Source of the DNA: Oscillospiraceae bacterium
GTDB lineage: Bacteria > Bacillota > Clostridia > UBA1381
DNA length: 33,886 nucleotides
Direction of reading: 5' to 3'
NCBI GenBank assembly: GCA_015068965.1
Contig: SVJN01000007.1
Coordinates: forward strand, 1-33,886
Shown here: positions 1 through 8,984 of the stretch, piece by piece
Position numbering within the stretch: the first letter of the stretch is position 1
Layout: each line of letters opens with the position of its first letter
Position numbers and translations under genes: made by a program
The notes under the pieces: model-generated
What the model was told of the DNA's origin: nothing
Seen by the model: only the letters and a program-made list of their open reading frames with translations
The model's database searches: none

Positions 1-250
1 GGTCTCCATAAGGACAAAAATTTCCGTATCTACAGGTATAACATGAGTGTATTTTATATTTATTAGATAATTTGGAGGAGAGTTTTCTAAAAACATTTTC
101 TGCACAGTCGCCATCTACTTCAATTATATTTTCTTCCACAACCAATTTGACTTTTATTAAATCATTATCTTCATCGAATTGGTATTTAGCATCAGCAGTT
201 ACAATTTCCTCTGACGATTTTAGATATAATAAATATTTTTCTGTTTTCAA
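1..250 (-). CDS. Partial uncharacterised small protein, TTG start, 3' end outside window (MKTEKYLLYLKSSEEIVTADAKYQFDEDNDLIKVKLVVEENIIEVDGDCAENVFRKLSSKLSNKYKIHSCYTCRYGNFCPYGD...)
   Basis: Open minus-strand frame of 83 codons from TTG (caa at 248-250) to the window edge; AAAGGGG about 10 nt upstream; CxxC-x4-C cysteine cluster; absent from the supplied ORF track. Confidence 0.65.
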   Translation of the reverse strand, partial: MKTEKYLLYLKSSEEIVTADAKYQFDEDNDLIKVKLVVEENIIEVDGDCAENVFRKLSSKLSNKYKIHSCYTCRYGNFCPYGD

Positions 251-327
251 TACACTCACATCCCCTTTCAATAATATTCGACATTATCGATAAAATTAGT
301 GAACAATTTAGATGACACTAATTTTTT

Positions 328-527
328 GTCGATATGCAAACTAAAGTTTGCTCGATATATTTACTCCGTAAATTCGATATGTTTTTCGTTTCACTCAAAA
401 CTCGAAATGATATAAATCTCGTTGCGTCAGCAACATATCGAGCCGTAAGGCATATCGAGTGCGATAGCACATATCGAAAATCTCGCAAGAGATTTATATC
501 GCTGAATTCAAGCTTTGCTTGAATTCA
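328..527. repeat. Hairpin-chain repeat H1: four TCGATAT-type linkers then four ATATCGA-type linkers separated by short hairpins
   Basis: Read directly: TCGATAT-GCAAACtaaaGTTTGC-TCGATAT-ATTTACtccGTAAAT-TCGATAT-...-GTTGCgtcaGCAAC-ATATCGA-GCCgtaaGGC-ATATCGA-GTGCgataGCAC-ATATCGA-AAATCTCgcaaGAGATTT-ATATCGC; second copy at 15772-15962. Confidence 0.9.
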
Positions 528-559
528 TTATAGCATACATTTGTAAATATTGCAATAAA

Positions 560-592
560 AAATATCGGAGCAACGGTTCCCCATGCTCCGAT
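560..592 (-). terminator. Intrinsic terminator of the GH92 gene
   Basis: CGGAGCA/TGCTCCG stem followed on the minus strand by ATATTTTTTATT. Confidence 0.75.
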
Positions 593-600
593 ACAATTTC

Positions 601-2592
601 TTATTTACCTATATTCTTCTTCCATTCTTCAATGGGTACGCCATTTACCTTACCCTCGACCAATGCAGGAATCTTCACCCAACGGTCATCTGCCGGGCAG
701 ACCGGATAGAGTCCGAGCTGACCGAAAATATACCATGCCGCCGTTGTTCCGTTATCCTCATCGCCGGGGAAACCGTCATCCTCATAGGAGAAGGCATTGT
801 CACAGAGATGCTTTACCCACTTTTGTGTTTTTTCCATCTCTCCAAAATATGCGTAGATATACGGGAGCAGGAAGCTCGGCTGATTACTGATTGCGCACAA
901 GCCAAAATCCACTGCCGCCATTTCGGTCATTTCATGAATTTCTATGCCATAGCCGCCGACACGGTAATCAGGCTTCAGCGAAAAGATATTGTCGAGACGT
1001 TTTAATAACGCATCCTTGCCACCAAACAGCTCTGCCAGACCGTCTAAATCATGCGGAACAGAGAATGTGGTCTGCCATGCACTTGCTTCGGTATAATCTG
1101 CACCCCAGGAATACGGATCAAAATCCGGCCTCCAACCGCCTTCGGTATGCTTTGCACGCATAAATCCGGTTTCCGAATCAAAAATATTCCGATAATACTG
1201 TCCACGTTTTGTATATTCTGCAACTGCCTCCGAATCTCCGGCTTTTTCTGCCACCTTTGCGATACAATAATCACCATAAGCAAAATCGAGCGTCAGGTTC
1301 ACACTTTCATGGAATTGGTCATAAGGAACATAGCCAAGCTTTACAAAAGCTTCGATACCGGTTCTTCCGAATCGTGCATCCTCTGATTTATGGTTTGCAT
1401 GATGCTTCATCGCCTCTAACAAATCCTTCAGAAGCTGTCCGTCTGCAATACCGCAGGTTGCTGCCTGCGCAATGATGGAATCAAGCAATGTACTCGGCAT
1501 ACATCCGACCTCACCGATAGAAACCCACCGGGGCAGGAAGCCACCCTCCCGATAATCGTTTAACACACTTTCCAACACATCCCGGTAAAGCTCCGGCTTT
1601 AACAAGGAGAACAGCGGGAACTCTGTTCTGTAGGTATCCCAGAAGCCGTTATCGGTATATCTCACACCCGGGCAGGTTTTCCCCTGATTCGGGCTATAGT
1701 GAACCGCCTCTCCTTCCGGAGTGGTTTCATATGCCATATGCGGATAAAGTCCGGTACGGTACATACAGGAATAGAAGGTTTTCATGGTTTTTTCATCGGC
1801 TGTAATTTCAATCTGTGCAAGATAATCCTCCCAGATTTTTTCGTTTTCAGCACGAATTGCATCAAAATCCTTACCCTCTGTTTCCTTTAAATTCCATTCT
1901 GCCTGCTCAAAGCTGATGTAGGAAATTGCAAAATTGTACTTACATTCTTTTACACCGTCTTTTACTGCTAAGTGGATACCGTTCTGCTTACCATCCGCCA
2001 TAATCACACGGCACGCATCCGTATCAATCCAATCATTTTGTGGTTTTAACACAAAATACATTTTGAAGTTTTCTGCATAGTCCATACCGCTTCTTGCATC
2101 GGTACAACCGTAGATGCCATCCTTACGCACCTCGAATTCTGCATCCCCTTTGATGTTAAATAAGGTGATGCAACGACCAAGCTCTGTATCAAAGGTAGCT
2201 CTGACGCTGGCACACCGTTCTGTCGGCGCAACCTCCATGCTACACTTAGAACGCAGGAAATTAATCTTCATATAATCCGGTCGTAAAACCGCATCTTTTC
2301 TCCGATAGCCTGACCATGCCGCCGGATAAGCATCCGCAATCACATCCGATTGCGGTGTCATCAGAAGCATACCATAGTCTGCAATCCACGGACTGGGCTG
2401 ATGCGTCAGACGAATCCCCTCAACCGACGGAACATCCGGATGGAACCACCAGCTTGTGCCACCTTCTGTCTGCGGTGCAAAGGACACCATTGCAAACGGA
2501 CGTTGTGTCAGCGGTAATGTATTTCCGTTGGAAAACCGGGGAACTGATTTACTTCCCTGACAAATATTTACATAATTGATATAGTTTGGCAT
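601..2592 (-). CDS. Glycoside hydrolase family 92 (alpha-mannosidase-like) protein
   Basis: GH92-like sequence (GGTSWWFHPDVPS, YTDNGFWDTYRTEFPLFSLL, GFPGDEDNGTTAAWYIFGQLGLYPVCP); start at MPNYINYVN with AAGGGGG SD. Confidence 0.88.
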   Translation of the reverse strand: MPNYINYVNICQGSKSVPRFSNGNTLPLTQRPFAMVSFAPQTEGGTSWWFHPDVPSVEGIRLTHQPSPWIADYGMLLMTPQSDVIADAYPAAWSGYRRKDAVLRPDYMKINFLRSKCSMEVAPTERCASVRATFDTELGRCITLFNIKGDAEFEVRKDGIYGCTDARSGMDYAENFKMYFVLKPQNDWIDTDACRVIMADGKQNGIHLAVKDGVKECKYNFAISYISFEQAEWNLKETEGKDFDAIRAENEKIWEDYLAQIEITADEKTMKTFYSCMYRTGLYPHMAYETTPEGEAVHYSPNQGKTCPGVRYTDNGFWDTYRTEFPLFSLLKPELYRDVLESVLNDYREGGFLPRWVSIGEVGCMPSTLLDSIIAQAATCGIADGQLLKDLLEAMKHHANHKSEDARFGRTGIEAFVKLGYVPYDQFHESVNLTLDFAYGDYCIAKVAEKAGDSEAVAEYTKRGQYYRNIFDSETGFMRAKHTEGGWRPDFDPYSWGADYTEASAWQTTFSVPHDLDGLAELFGGKDALLKRLDNIFSLKPDYRVGGYGIEIHEMTEMAAVDFGLCAISNQPSFLLPYIYAYFGEMEKTQKWVKHLCDNAFSYEDDGFPGDEDNGTTAAWYIFGQLGLYPVCPADDRWVKIPALVEGKVNGVPIEEWKKNIGK

Positions 2593-2683
2593 AATAAAAC
2601 CCCCTTTTCTTAAGTATACCATAAATTACCTATAAAATCAATTCACTTTTTTTCAATTCCGGGTGTACAAATTTTGTTTTATT

Positions 2684-2975
2684 GAACAAAGCAGCTTCGC
2701 CGCAACCGCTCCATAAAATTATCGTGTACTTTGAACTAATGCAGAACGGTAAGAAGAGGCATAATGGTTACTGACGCACAGAAATCTTTGATTTCGTTTT
2801 GCGTCGTATGCAACAGCAACCCGACGAGTTACTCTCGCAAAGTCGAGACAACGAGTCGTTGGTTGCCACTGCTTTAGTTACGCCCAAGTGCGTTTCCACC
2901 AATGGTGGAAAATTTCGCACGGGCATTCAATTTTTTTTGCTTTATAGGAACGAAGTTTCCTATAAAGCAAAAAAA
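2684..2975. repeat. Modular interspersed hairpin repeat, copy A (long form with inner module)
   Basis: gaacaaagcagcttcgccgcaaccgct...cgcccaagtgcgtttccaccaatggtggaaaatttcgcacgggcatt...ctttataggaacgaagtttcctataaag; matches copies B-E. Confidence 0.92.
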
Positions 2976-3007
2976 TGGGGATGTAAAAACCTCATTATTA
3001 CATCCCC
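2968..3007 (-). terminator. Intrinsic terminator of the NSS transporter gene
   Basis: Minus strand GGGGATGTAA...TTACATCCCC followed by ATTTTTTT. Confidence 0.8.
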
Positions 3008-3019
3008 ATACAAACCTTA

Positions 3020-4381
3020 TTAAATCTTGAACACGCCAAAGGCATCCAATACAGAAGAAATCAGAATCAGCACAATACAAATCGGTGCAAGATATTTGAT
3101 TACTACCGTAAAGATTCCTTTTCTCTTGAATTTGCCGGAAACCTCAACCTCATCCACAATTGCCTGCGGTTTTAAGAAATAACCAACAAAAACACAGGTA
3201 CATAATGCAACAATCGGCATCAATACACTATTGCTGATAAAGTCAAAGAAATCCAAAAACTGCATTCCGATGATTTTTACTTCTGCCCATACACCATAAC
3301 CTAAGGTTGACAAAAGACCAAGCAATACAGAACCCACAAAAACAACCAGACAAGCCAGACGTCTGCCGATTTTTGCTTTATCACAAACAATCGAAACGAC
3401 CGTTTCCATCAGAGAGATGGAGGAGGTGAGTGCAGCAAAAAGTACCAAAAGGAAGAATATAATACCAATCACGGTACCGCCTGCCATACTTTCAAATACC
3501 TTCGGGAGAGTTACAAACATCAGGCTGGGACCTTTTCCGAGTGCCTCCGGTGTACCGCCGGAGAATACAAACACTGCAGGAATAATCATCATGCCTGCCA
3601 AGAATGCAATACCGGTATCAAAAATTTCAATTTGTGTTACCGAGGATTCCAGATTTACATCCTTCTTCATGTAAGAGCCGTATGTAATCATGATACCCAT
3701 TGCAAGCGACATGGAATAGAATAGCTGTCCCATTGCCGCAAGCACAGTGGTTGCGGAGAATTTTGAGAAATCCGGTAAAACATAATACTTAACACCCTCA
3801 ATTGCTCCCGGCAGACAAACAGAATAAATTGCAATCACTAAGGAAAGAACAACCAATACCGGCATCATAATCTTGCTGACCTTCTCAATTCCCTTTTCCA
3901 CACCTGCTAAAACAATCAATGCGGTTGCACCGATAAAGAGCATGAACCAGAACACCGGCTCTGCATTGGAGGAAATAAATCCGCCGAAATATGCATCCTG
4001 TGCCGCATCCATTGCACCACCGCTGACAAATGCATACAGATATTTGATAACCCAGCCACCGATTACGGAATAATACGGTAAAATAATTGCCGGAACAATT
4101 GCCGCAAGCCAGCCAACAAAGGAAAAGCGCTTATCCAATCGCTTGAATGCACCGATTGCACTAAGCCCTGTTTTTCTTCCGATTGCAATTTCCGCAGTCA
4201 TCAGTGCAAAACCAAAGGTAACTGCCAAAATGATATATACCAGCAGGAAAATTCCGCCACCGTATTTTGCCGCCAGGTACGGGAATCTCCAGATGTTTCC
4301 CAGTCCGACCGCTGAGCCTGCCGCAGCAAGCACAAAACCGATTTTACCGGTAAAATTACTTCTTGTTGTTTCTTTTTCCAT
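3020..4381 (-). CDS. Sodium-dependent transporter, NSS/SNF family
   Basis: GKIGFVLAAAGSAVGLGNIWRFPYLAAKYGGG N-terminal signature; multiple TM helices. Confidence 0.95.
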   Translation of the reverse strand: MEKETTRSNFTGKIGFVLAAAGSAVGLGNIWRFPYLAAKYGGGIFLLVYIILAVTFGFALMTAEIAIGRKTGLSAIGAFKRLDKRFSFVGWLAAIVPAIILPYYSVIGGWVIKYLYAFVSGGAMDAAQDAYFGGFISSNAEPVFWFMLFIGATALIVLAGVEKGIEKVSKIMMPVLVVLSLVIAIYSVCLPGAIEGVKYYVLPDFSKFSATTVLAAMGQLFYSMSLAMGIMITYGSYMKKDVNLESSVTQIEIFDTGIAFLAGMMIIPAVFVFSGGTPEALGKGPSLMFVTLPKVFESMAGGTVIGIIFFLLVLFAALTSSISLMETVVSIVCDKAKIGRRLACLVVFVGSVLLGLLSTLGYGVWAEVKIIGMQFLDFFDFISNSVLMPIVALCTCVFVGYFLKPQAIVDEVEVSGKFKRKGIFTVVIKYLAPICIVLILISSVLDAFGVFKI

Positions 4382-4411
4382 AAAAATTACCACCCTTTTC
4401 TTTTTTTGTAT

Positions 4412-4440
4412 ATTTTATCACATATTATTACTTGTTGCAA
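4412..4440 (-). promoter_or_regulatory. Putative sigma-A promoter for the NSS transporter
   Basis: TTGCAA-17 bp-TAAAAT on the minus strand. Confidence 0.6.
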
Positions 4441-4460
4441 GTAATTTTTTAATTTTTTTG

Positions 4461-5540
4461 TCAATGATTGATTCCTTTTAGCTTTTGTTCCGCTTCCAAA
4501 AAATATCGGTTTTCCGGTTCAATCTGCAAAACAAAATGGATTCTTCCCATCAGACTTTGAAAATATCGCTCGGTATGTACTGCTTGCTCTGTGACAAACG
4601 GATTGGGTGTTGTGTGCAACAGAGCATCCTTCAGTCCGAATTTCAGTACAAAATGAATTTCCTGCCGGAGCTTTCTTTTATAGTCTGCTGTGACATGGAT
4701 GCATTCATTGACCGTCAGACCGGTTACAACCTGACGGTTTGAAGAACGGATAAATTTTGTTTTTTCCTCGTTCAGGCAAAAATCCATTTTCTCAAGCAAG
4801 GATTTTGCCTTAACATATGCAACATATAACGGCACATCCGCAGAAAAGGTGATATCGTCACAATAACGTGTATAACCGATGTTATGCTTTTTACACCAAT
4901 TCCCCATCACCATATCAAACGGACGCATCACAAGATTGGAAAGCATCGGCGAGGTAGGGGCTCCTTGCGGCAAATAGCCGTTTTTTGTACAAAGTCTGGT
5001 CAGAATTTTTCCGATTTTCTGTGGAAAATACTGGGTATGAAACGCACTTTTATAAACACGTTCTGCAGAAATACAGTCAAAAAAATCCTCAATGTCAAGC
5101 TTGAGCAGATATTTCTTTCCGCAATGAACACTTGCATTTTTCCGGATTGTTCCACCCTCTTTATAAGCGGTTGCATGCTCGGATACCGGTAGTTTTTTTA
5201 AAAAGTGTTCCAGGATTATTTTTTGCATCTGCTTCAAATCACGAAGCGGGGCAGAAATTATACGCACACCGCCATTCTTTTTCGGAAGCTTTACCTTTCG
5301 GTAAAGTGTGTCGCACCGACCGAGTATCGTCAAAAGCTGCTTTTGCTCCACCTGCAAAAAATGGGCAAGCTGATAGGTGTCATACAAAAACGGATGCCGG
5401 TTATGTTCAAAAAAATCAAGCACCATTTCGGTTGCCCGGAAAACACCAAACTCTTCTACAAAATGTAAATCCCATGCATCAAAGGTTACATCATCAATAA
5501 ATATCTGCAAATCTAACACTTCCCTTGTGATATGATACAA
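4461..5540 (-). CDS. Retron-type reverse transcriptase (TTG start)
   Basis: RT motifs: KNASVH (retron NAxxH), LPQGAPTSPMLSNLVM, YTRYCDDITFS catalytic box, VVTGLTVN (VTG); msr-msd-like ncRNA directly upstream. Confidence 0.93.
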   Translation of the reverse strand: MYHITREVLDLQIFIDDVTFDAWDLHFVEEFGVFRATEMVLDFFEHNRHPFLYDTYQLAHFLQVEQKQLLTILGRCDTLYRKVKLPKKNGGVRIISAPLRDLKQMQKIILEHFLKKLPVSEHATAYKEGGTIRKNASVHCGKKYLLKLDIEDFFDCISAERVYKSAFHTQYFPQKIGKILTRLCTKNGYLPQGAPTSPMLSNLVMRPFDMVMGNWCKKHNIGYTRYCDDITFSADVPLYVAYVKAKSLLEKMDFCLNEEKTKFIRSSNRQVVTGLTVNECIHVTADYKRKLRQEIHFVLKFGLKDALLHTTPNPFVTEQAVHTERYFQSLMGRIHFVLQIEPENRYFLEAEQKLKGINH

Positions 5541-5544
5541 AAGA

Positions 5545-5756
5545 TAAAATCCCCGCTTTTACAACACACTTTTCTCTGAAAGAAACGGAGGCGAATATTA
5601 AATCACAAGGTGATTCCTTTATTCGATGGAGTTTCTTTCAGGCGCACTCGCAGAGTGCCATGCGAACCTTGCGTAAATCCGAGACAGCGACCTCGCTGCC
5701 CCCTCCTGAATAAATCAGGTTGTACACTGTTGTAAAATACGAGGATTTCCTTACTT
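5545..5756 (-). ncRNA. Retron msr-msd non-coding RNA
   Basis: a1 (5729-5748) AAATCCTCGTATTTTACAAC complementary to a2 (5547-5565) GTTGTAAAAGCGGGGATTT; msr hairpins at 5705-5719, 5683-5700 and 5641-5659; msd long hairpin 5577-5640 TGAAAGAAAC..CGAATA..AATCAC/GTGATT..TATTCG..GTTTCTTTCA. Confidence 0.9.
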
Positions 5757-5761
5757 TATTT

Positions 5762-5790
5762 AGTTTATCATATTTTATGTGTTTTGTCTA
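5762..5790 (-). promoter_or_regulatory. Putative retron promoter
   Basis: TAGACA-17 bp-TAAACT; predicted TSS falls just before a1. Confidence 0.6.
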
Positions 5791-5817
5791 CCTTTTTTCA
5801 CCAATCGGTACAAAATT

Positions 5818-7257
5818 TCAGCCAACCACCACAAGCGGCAGGGTAAGCGGTGCAGTATAGTTCACAGAATCAGCATGAATGTAAATGCGATTCATTGCTT
5901 CCACCTTTTCTCCGACATGGACTACAAACTCTGCAACGGTTCTTCCGTCTGTGTTCGGCGTAACGTGTGACAGATATACCATACGACTATAATCTGCTGT
6001 CCAGCCTTCCGGCAGGAATGCACTCAATTGCAGATGCTTCGGGCGATACTTAAGATTTTTGAATACAATCCGGAATTTAAAATCCTCATTTGCCCGTACC
6101 GTAATACCGTCCGGACATTCCAGAACTGCTTGAACATGCAGATTCCTGATTTCAAAGGAGTTCGGACAACGGTGAATAAAATCATCCGAAACATCCTTTA
6201 AGATTGCAAGCGCTTCTTCCTTATTATACTCAGTTTCGCCGTCGGTGAATTCCATATAAACACCATTTGCCTTTAATACGCTCGGAATCATCTGGGCAAC
6301 ACGCTCAGTCATTTCCGTACAGCTATTCGGTAAATTCCAGATAGAGCCGCGGTCGACTGCAAGCGAAATAATCCGGTCGCCGATATACTCACGCCAGTCC
6401 TCCGGAATTCCCTTTGTCCCCTGCGTGATACCTAAAATTGCACCGCAGGTTGCACCGGTACAGTCTGTATCGTCACCACAGTCAATTGCGTAAATCATGC
6501 TCTTTTTAAAATCTCCCTCACCGTAAATCAACCCGAGCACGGTGTATGCAACATTTGCAGGTGCCTGGAACCAACCCAAATCCTCGTTATCCTTGACAAT
6601 CAGCTCACGAACTTCTCTCCACGGGGTTTTCTTGTCATATTCCGAAAGAACAAGATTAACACTTCTTGCAACACGGCAATTCTTCGGAATATAGGTCAGT
6701 GCATTTTCTACAAGTGTTCTGATATCCGACTCAAAAAATGCAAGACTTTCCAAGGATGCGGTAAACATTTCTGCATAGGTACCCTCGGAAATTCCATGGT
6801 CAACACAAGCATCCATCAACGCATATTTTACTGCAATATTCGGAAATCCCGGTGTCATGCACGCCCATACCTCTGAACGAATCCACGCACCGTTTGAATG
6901 CTTCCATTCCTCATTGCAGAATTCTCCCGACATCGGAGGAATGATGCCATGCTGTGCATTATTCTTGCCAACTCCGTATTCATTCCAATGCGGCGGAATG
7001 TACATCAGCCAATAATCTGCCAACACATTTGCTGACAATGCGTGCGGTCCGGTTTCTTCCATTGCTGTCAACCAGATTAACTGTAAATCCAAATCATCAT
7101 TCGGTAACGGTTCACCCTTTTTGGTTGCAAAGCCGTTAATATCCTGCATTTCTTGCTTGCCTTCATACGGAGCACCCATGGTTCCGCCGATATTTTTCCC
7201 CAGCCAGCAGGCATAAATCTTGTCCATAACCTGCTCCCGATTTAGTTTTATTTTCAT
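5818..7257 (-). CDS. ADP-ribosylglycohydrolase family (DraG-like) protein with C-terminal extension
   Basis: YACWLGKNIGGTMGAPYEG, NDDLDLQLIWL, DCGDDTDCTGATCGAILG signatures; start at MKIKLNREQV with AAAGGAG SD; the longer ORF start runs into repeat B. Confidence 0.88.
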   Translation of the reverse strand: MKIKLNREQVMDKIYACWLGKNIGGTMGAPYEGKQEMQDINGFATKKGEPLPNDDLDLQLIWLTAMEETGPHALSANVLADYWLMYIPPHWNEYGVGKNNAQHGIIPPMSGEFCNEEWKHSNGAWIRSEVWACMTPGFPNIAVKYALMDACVDHGISEGTYAEMFTASLESLAFFESDIRTLVENALTYIPKNCRVARSVNLVLSEYDKKTPWREVRELIVKDNEDLGWFQAPANVAYTVLGLIYGEGDFKKSMIYAIDCGDDTDCTGATCGAILGITQGTKGIPEDWREYIGDRIISLAVDRGSIWNLPNSCTEMTERVAQMIPSVLKANGVYMEFTDGETEYNKEEALAILKDVSDDFIHRCPNSFEIRNLHVQAVLECPDGITVRANEDFKFRIVFKNLKYRPKHLQLSAFLPEGWTADYSRMVYLSHVTPNTDGRTVAEFVVHVGEKVEAMNRIYIHADSVNYTAPLTLPLVVVG

Positions 7258-7319
7258 AAAAATCTCCTTTCTGCCGTCATACATCGGCACAAAATACAAA
7301 ATTTCTCTTATCTGTATGG

Positions 7320-7412
7320 GAACAAAGCGGCTTCGCCGCAACCGCTCTATAAAATAATTTTGTACTTGAAAGTGACACAGAGCGGTAAGAAGAAGCAGAA
7401 TGCTTTGTTTCG
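7320..7412. repeat. Modular interspersed hairpin repeat, copy B (short form)
   Basis: gaacaaagcggcttcgccgcaaccgctctataaaat...gagcggtaagaagaagcagaatgctttgtttcgc. Confidence 0.88.
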
Positions 7413-7529
7413 CACAGGCAATCACGCAGACATTCCCTTCTACGTTATTGCCTCCCTTCGTACTTTCATTGTAGCACAAAGGGAGGCAAATTAAAAGCTC
7501 TTTTTTTGTCTTGAAAAAGTATTCGATTT

Positions 7530-7988
7530 TTACATTTTAATCTTGACCACAATTTTTCTTACCGTAGTAGCTTCTGTACCGAAGGTAAGTCCCGGCTTAT
7601 GAATATCATGCGGGAAGAAAATTCCGTAGTCCCCGGCTCCGATTACTCCTTGACCAGCCTGGTCGGAATCCTCGTAGAAGGTAACATCCTTTTCGGCATT
7701 GTACTCCGTTTTTGGTACTGCCTTTTTAATATCCACAACCTCAATCCGTTCTATGCCGGAAATCACATACTGGATGTCGATATACTTTTCATGTCCCTCA
7801 AATTTTCCTTCTTCCTCTGCCTTGGTGGTATACTCCTGCACGATTGCATACAGATTCTTTCCATCCAGCTCATATTTGCCGACGGGGAGATTTTCCTCCT
7901 CTGCCTTTTTGATAAACGCAAATGCAGCTTCAAACCGTTCATGTACACCATAATATAGTGAGCTTTGCTCTAATTTATCAAATATCAT
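7530..7988 (-). CDS. YhcH/YjgK/YiaL family protein (DUF386)
   Basis: GHEKYIDIQYVISGIERI and FFPHDIHKPGL family motifs. Confidence 0.88.
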   Translation of the reverse strand: MIFDKLEQSSLYYGVHERFEAAFAFIKKAEEENLPVGKYELDGKNLYAIVQEYTTKAEEEGKFEGHEKYIDIQYVISGIERIEVVDIKKAVPKTEYNAEKDVTFYEDSDQAGQGVIGAGDYGIFFPHDIHKPGLTFGTEATTVRKIVVKIKM

Positions 7989-8003
7989 GTTAAAACACTC
8001 CCT

Positions 8004-8984
8004 TTATCTTTCTTCTCTGAAATAATGTAATCCCAAAGCCGCCGGAGGCTGATTTTCCTTTTTATCTCTGATACTGGTGATAACCAGTACAAGAATGGTT
8101 ACGATATAAGGAAGCATCTCAAACAGCTTTTTCGTGCTTACGGTAATATCCGGAATATAAGTCGGAATTACATACAAAAATCCGAACAGAATCGAGCCGA
8201 GGATACTGACAGAAGGACGCCATATAGAGAAGATAACCAACGCAATCGAAAGCCAGCCTCTGTCTCCGAAGCCATTGTTTGACCATACACCGTTTGCATA
8301 GTCCATGACATAGTAAAGTCCTCCCAGACCTGCAATCGCACTTCCGATACAGGTAGAAAGATACTTATATTTTGTAACATTGATTCCCACAGCATCTGCC
8401 GTTTCCGGGCTTTCCCCTACTGCTCTGAGATGCAGACCGGTTCTTGTCTTATTCAGCACATAAGAAGATATCAATGCAACAATAATCGCCACATAGACTA
8501 AAAAACCGTGAGAAAGAAAGATTGTCCCGAACCAGCCAAGCTTATCTGCAAACGGAAGCTGTGTTTTAAAAATGGTACTCGTTGCAGAAAGCGAAATTGA
8601 AGGAACATCCATATCCACAAGCTTAATCAGCGAGCCACCGAAAAAGTTACCGATACCGATACCGAATGTTGTCAATGCAAGACCGGTAACATTCTGATTT
8701 GCACGGAGTGTAACCGTCAAGAAGCAGTAAATCAAACCCATAAGGGTGGATGCAAGCAAGGAGCAAAGCAAAGGAATCAACACCGCAAGAAACGGATTCA
8801 TATTTGCACCCACACCATGCTCGTAAAGAAAAGCACCTGCAACACCGCTGATTGCACCTACATACATAATACCGGGAATTCCTAAGTTGAGATGTCCCGA
8901 TTTTTCTGTGAGGATTTCACCGGTTGAACCGAAAAGCAACGGAGTACCCTGCATAACTGCACGTTGAATAATGGTTGCTATCAT
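8004..8984 (-). CDS. Nucleoside-type ABC transporter permease (NupQ-like)
   Basis: GSTGEILTEKSGHLNLGIPGIMYVGA; TM-rich; operon with BMP and ATPase genes. Confidence 0.88.
   Translation of the reverse strand: MIATIIQRAVMQGTPLLFGSTGEILTEKSGHLNLGIPGIMYVGAISGVAGAFLYEHGVGANMNPFLAVLIPLLCSLLASTLMGLIYCFLTVTLRANQNVTGLALTTFGIGIGNFFGGSLIKLVDMDVPSISLSATSTIFKTQLPFADKLGWFGTIFLSHGFLVYVAIIVALISSYVLNKTRTGLHLRAVGESPETADAVGINVTKYKYLSTCIGSAIAGLGGLYYVMDYANGVWSNNGFGDRGWLSIALVIFSIWRPSVSILGSILFGFLYVIPTYIPDITVSTKKLFEMLPYIVTILVLVITSIRDKKENQPPAALGLHYFREER

Noticed and set aside
328-527. CRISPR array interpretation of the regularly spaced ATATCGA motifs
   Set aside because: Linkers are only 7 nt and change orientation midway, intervening segments are self-complementary hairpins, and no cas genes are present.
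583-1475. Plus-strand ORFs opposite the GH92 gene
   Set aside because: Antisense to a well-supported long CDS with clear domain content; low-complexity shadow ORFs.
5818-7257. ADP-ribosylglycohydrolase as the retron effector
   Set aside because: Co-directional and close, but fits the nucleoside-salvage locus better, and the retron has its own promoter after this gene; no known precedent I can cite.
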